DNA of 64,000 bases from contig NZ_OZ244785.1 in the NCBI RefSeq assembly GCF_965219715.1, positions 3,224,001 through 3,288,000 on the forward strand, written 5' to 3'. Positions 62,185 through 64,000 of the stretch are shown piece by piece. Source of the stretch: Bacterioplanoides sp965219715 (lineage in GTDB: Bacteria > Pseudomonadota > Gammaproteobacteria > Pseudomonadales > Oceanobacteraceae). How positions within the stretch are numbered: the first letter of the stretch is position 1; every line of letters starts with the position of its first letter. The position numbers and the translations under genes are program-made. Under the pieces are notes generated by a model. That model saw only the letters and a program-made list of their open reading frames with translations, searched no databases and had not been told where the DNA came from.

Positions 62185-64000
62185 ATGGATATTTCACTAC
62201 TGCTCGATAATTTAAACGATGGCCAGCGTAATGCGGTGGCTGCTTCCTCCAAACATCAGCTGGTACTGGCGGGTGCCGGTTCGGGTAAGACCCGGGTACT
62301 GGTGCAGCGTATTGCCTGGCTGTTGAATGTGGAGAACGTATCGCCGTTTGCGGTGATGGCGGTGACCTTTACCAACAAGGCGGCGAAAGAAATGCGCGGC
62401 CGTCTGGAAGAGCTGTTAAATGTGCCTTCCAATGGTTTATGGGTGGGCACCTTTCACGGCCTGGCACATCGCTTGTTGAAGCAACATTGGCGTGAAGCCA
62501 AGCTGCCGCAGCACTTCCAGATTCTCGACAGTGATGATCAGCTGCGTTTAATTAAGCGCCTGATGAAAGCGCATAATATCGACGACAGCCGTTTCCCGCC
62601 AAAACAGATCCAGTGGTTTATTAATGGCCAGAAAGACGAAGGTCGTCGTGCAGCGCATGTGATTCCATCGGCAGATCCGTTTCAGGAAACCTTACGTACG
62701 GTGTATTCCATCTACGAAGAAAACTGCCAGCAAAATGGTCTGGTGGATTTTGGTGAAATCCTGCTGCGCGCTCATGAGTTGTGGCTGCATAACCCGGAAC
62801 TGCTGGAACATTACCAGCAACGCTTCCGCAACATCTTAGTCGACGAATTCCAGGACACCAACAATATCCAATACGCCTGGATTCGCCTGCTAGCCGGTGA
62901 CCGTGTTTCTGTGATGGCCGTAGGCGATGACGACCAGTCTATTTACGGCTGGCGTGGTGCCAATATCGATAATATCCGTAACTTCCAGCAAGATTTCCCG
63001 GGCGCCGAGCTGATTAAGCTGGAACAGAATTATCGTTCCACTGCCAATATCTTGGCCGCCGCCAACGCGGTAATTACCAATAACCAGGGGCGTTTGGGTA
63101 AAAACCTGATGACTGAAGGGGCTGAAGGCGAACCAATTCGTTTATACAGCGCCTTTAACGAGCAAGACGAAGCCCGCTATATCGCCGACCTGGTGGATGA
63201 ATGGTCGCGTGATGGTCGACAGCGTACCGAGATGGCGGTGTTGTATCGTTCCAATGCTCAATCCCGTACGTTGGAAGAAGCTTTTTTACGCTCTGGCATT
63301 CCGTATCGTATTTATGGCGGGCAGCGTTTCTATGAGCGTCTGGAAATTAAAAATGCCTTGTCCTATTTGCGCCTGTTATTAAATCGCCAGGACGATGCCG
63401 CGATGGAGCGGGTCATTAATGTTCCCGCTCGTGCCATTGGTGAAAAGACGGTTGAGATTTTACGTAGCCATGCGCGTGATCAGGGCTGTTCTTTATGGCA
63501 ATCGGCAAACGAAGCCGTATCGTTAGGTTTATTACCAAAACGTGCCGGAACCGCGGTGCAGAACTTTGTCGATTTACTCGATGAAATGAGCGTGGGCATC
63601 GAAGAATTAAAGCTGCATGAAATTGTCGACCAGACCATCAGTCAGAGTGGTTTGATTGAGCACCATAAAAAAGAGAAAGGTGAAAAAGGTCAGGCACGCC
63701 TGGATAACCTGGAAGAATTAATTAACGCTGCGCGTCAGTTTGAAACCGGTGACTACCTGCCATCGGATGAAGCAGATGCCGATGGTGAAGAACCAACCAG
63801 TCAGCTTGATCTGGCGGTCTTCCTGGATAACGCCGCGCTGGATGCCGGTGAAGGTCAGGCGGATGAATACGAAGACGCCGTTCAGTTAATGACGCTGCAC
63901 TCGGCCAAAGGTCTGGAATTCCCGCAGGTTGTATTGGCGGGGATGGAAGAAGGTTTATTCCCACACAAGATGTCGATGGATGAAGCCGAAGGTCTGGAAG
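62185..64000 (+). CDS. uvrD: DNA helicase II UvrD, 5' part
   Basis: A superfamily 1A helicase for nucleotide-excision and mismatch repair. It begins MDISLLLDNLNDGQRNAVAA with Walker A LAGAGSGKTRVLV (about 28-40). Further motifs: VTFTNKAAKEM, GTFHGLAHRLL, LVDEFQDTNNIQY, VGDDDQSIYGWRGANIDNI, LEQNYRSTANIL, and TLHSAKGLEFPQVVLAGMEEG near the window end. The frame is still open at 64000 after 605 codons, so about 110-120 residues are missing. No SOS box was found in its upstream region. Confidence 0.95.
   Translation, partial: MDISLLLDNLNDGQRNAVAASSKHQLVLAGAGSGKTRVLVQRIAWLLNVENVSPFAVMAVTFTNKAAKEMRGRLEELLNVPSNGLWVGTFHGLAHRLLKQHWREAKLPQHFQILDSDDQLRLIKRLMKAHNIDDSRFPPKQIQWFINGQKDEGRRAAHVIPSADPFQETLRTVYSIYEENCQQNGLVDFGEILLRAHELWLHNPELLEHYQQRFRNILVDEFQDTNNIQYAWIRLLAGDRVSVMAVGDDDQSIYGWRGANIDNIRNFQQDFPGAELIKLEQNYRSTANILAAANAVITNNQGRLGKNLMTEGAEGEPIRLYSAFNEQDEARYIADLVDEWSRDGRQRTEMAVLYRSNAQSRTLEEAFLRSGIPYRIYGGQRFYERLEIKNALSYLRLLLNRQDDAAMERVINVPARAIGEKTVEILRSHARDQGCSLWQSANEAVSLGLLPKRAGTAVQNFVDLLDEMSVGIEELKLHEIVDQTISQSGLIEHHKKEKGEKGQARLDNLEELINAARQFETGDYLPSDEADADGEEPTSQLDLAVFLDNAALDAGEGQADEYEDAVQLMTLHSAKGLEFPQVVLAGMEEGLFPHKMSMDEAEGLE

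Overview
The window looks like chromosome from a marine gammaproteobacterium, probably an Oceanospirillales relative of Thalassolituus or Oceanobacter. The basis is gene content: PtsP, a TorF-type porin next to glnK-amtB, HexR, UbiK, rho/trxA/ppx, a complete nickel urease, UrtABCDE and several acyl-CoA gene sets. Genus-level placement is inference. No rRNA, tRNA, CRISPR array or intact insertion sequence was seen.

Layout. 1-6.5 kb: end of ptsP, a peptidoglycan pair (MepK-like hydrolase and LdtD-like L,D-transpeptidase), a TANGO2/NRDE protein and small membrane or secreted proteins. 6.6-10.7 kb: acyl-CoA ligase, thiolase and a DUF481 outer-membrane protein. 10.9-15.4 kb: a MATE exporter, a membrane protein and a large secreted PI-PLC-X/Vps62-like/ricin-lectin protein. 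15.5-25.5 kb: a lipid-catabolic block with DUF2804, class III CoA-transferase, acyl-CoA ligase, acyl-CoA dehydrogenase, a divergent AraC-type regulator, and a thiolase plus FadB-type operon. 25.7-31 kb: a GST, a lone AT-rich NACHT NTPase resembling bacterial anti-phage NLR-like proteins, a decayed gene end, a TetR regulator with two operator-like palindromes, and an AidB-type acyl-CoA dehydrogenase. 31.2-36.6 kb: a giant hybrid sensor kinase, an HD-GYP response regulator and a small secreted protein. 36.8-40.3 kb: rho, trxA and ppx.

40.5-59.6 kb is a nitrogen-scavenging region. It holds ureDABCEFG plus a 75-aa HupE/UreJ-like miniprotein, then a large surface lipoprotein (cadherin-like and RCC1 repeats, broken by one missing base), urtABCDE, ubiK on the other strand, and porin-glnK-amtB. 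Sigma-54-type promoters and NtrC-like GCACY-N5-GGTGC sites precede urtA and the porin, and less clearly ureD. Together these suggest nitrogen-limited uptake of urea and ammonium and hydrolysis of urea. 59.7-64 kb: small genes, hexR with an inverted-repeat element inserted just upstream, and the 5' part of uvrD running off the window.

The least explained structure is in the urea genes. Otherwise compact operons are interrupted by two kinds of structured intergenic element. One is a ~115-bp repeat in three copies (ureA-ureB, ureC-ureE, urtD-urtE) whose stems show compensatory changes. The other is a long stem-loop with a REP-like core (ureC-ureE, ureF-ureG) in which every arm mismatch is a G-U wobble in the operon transcript. 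These elements and the lone NACHT gene are the best candidates for new biology here.
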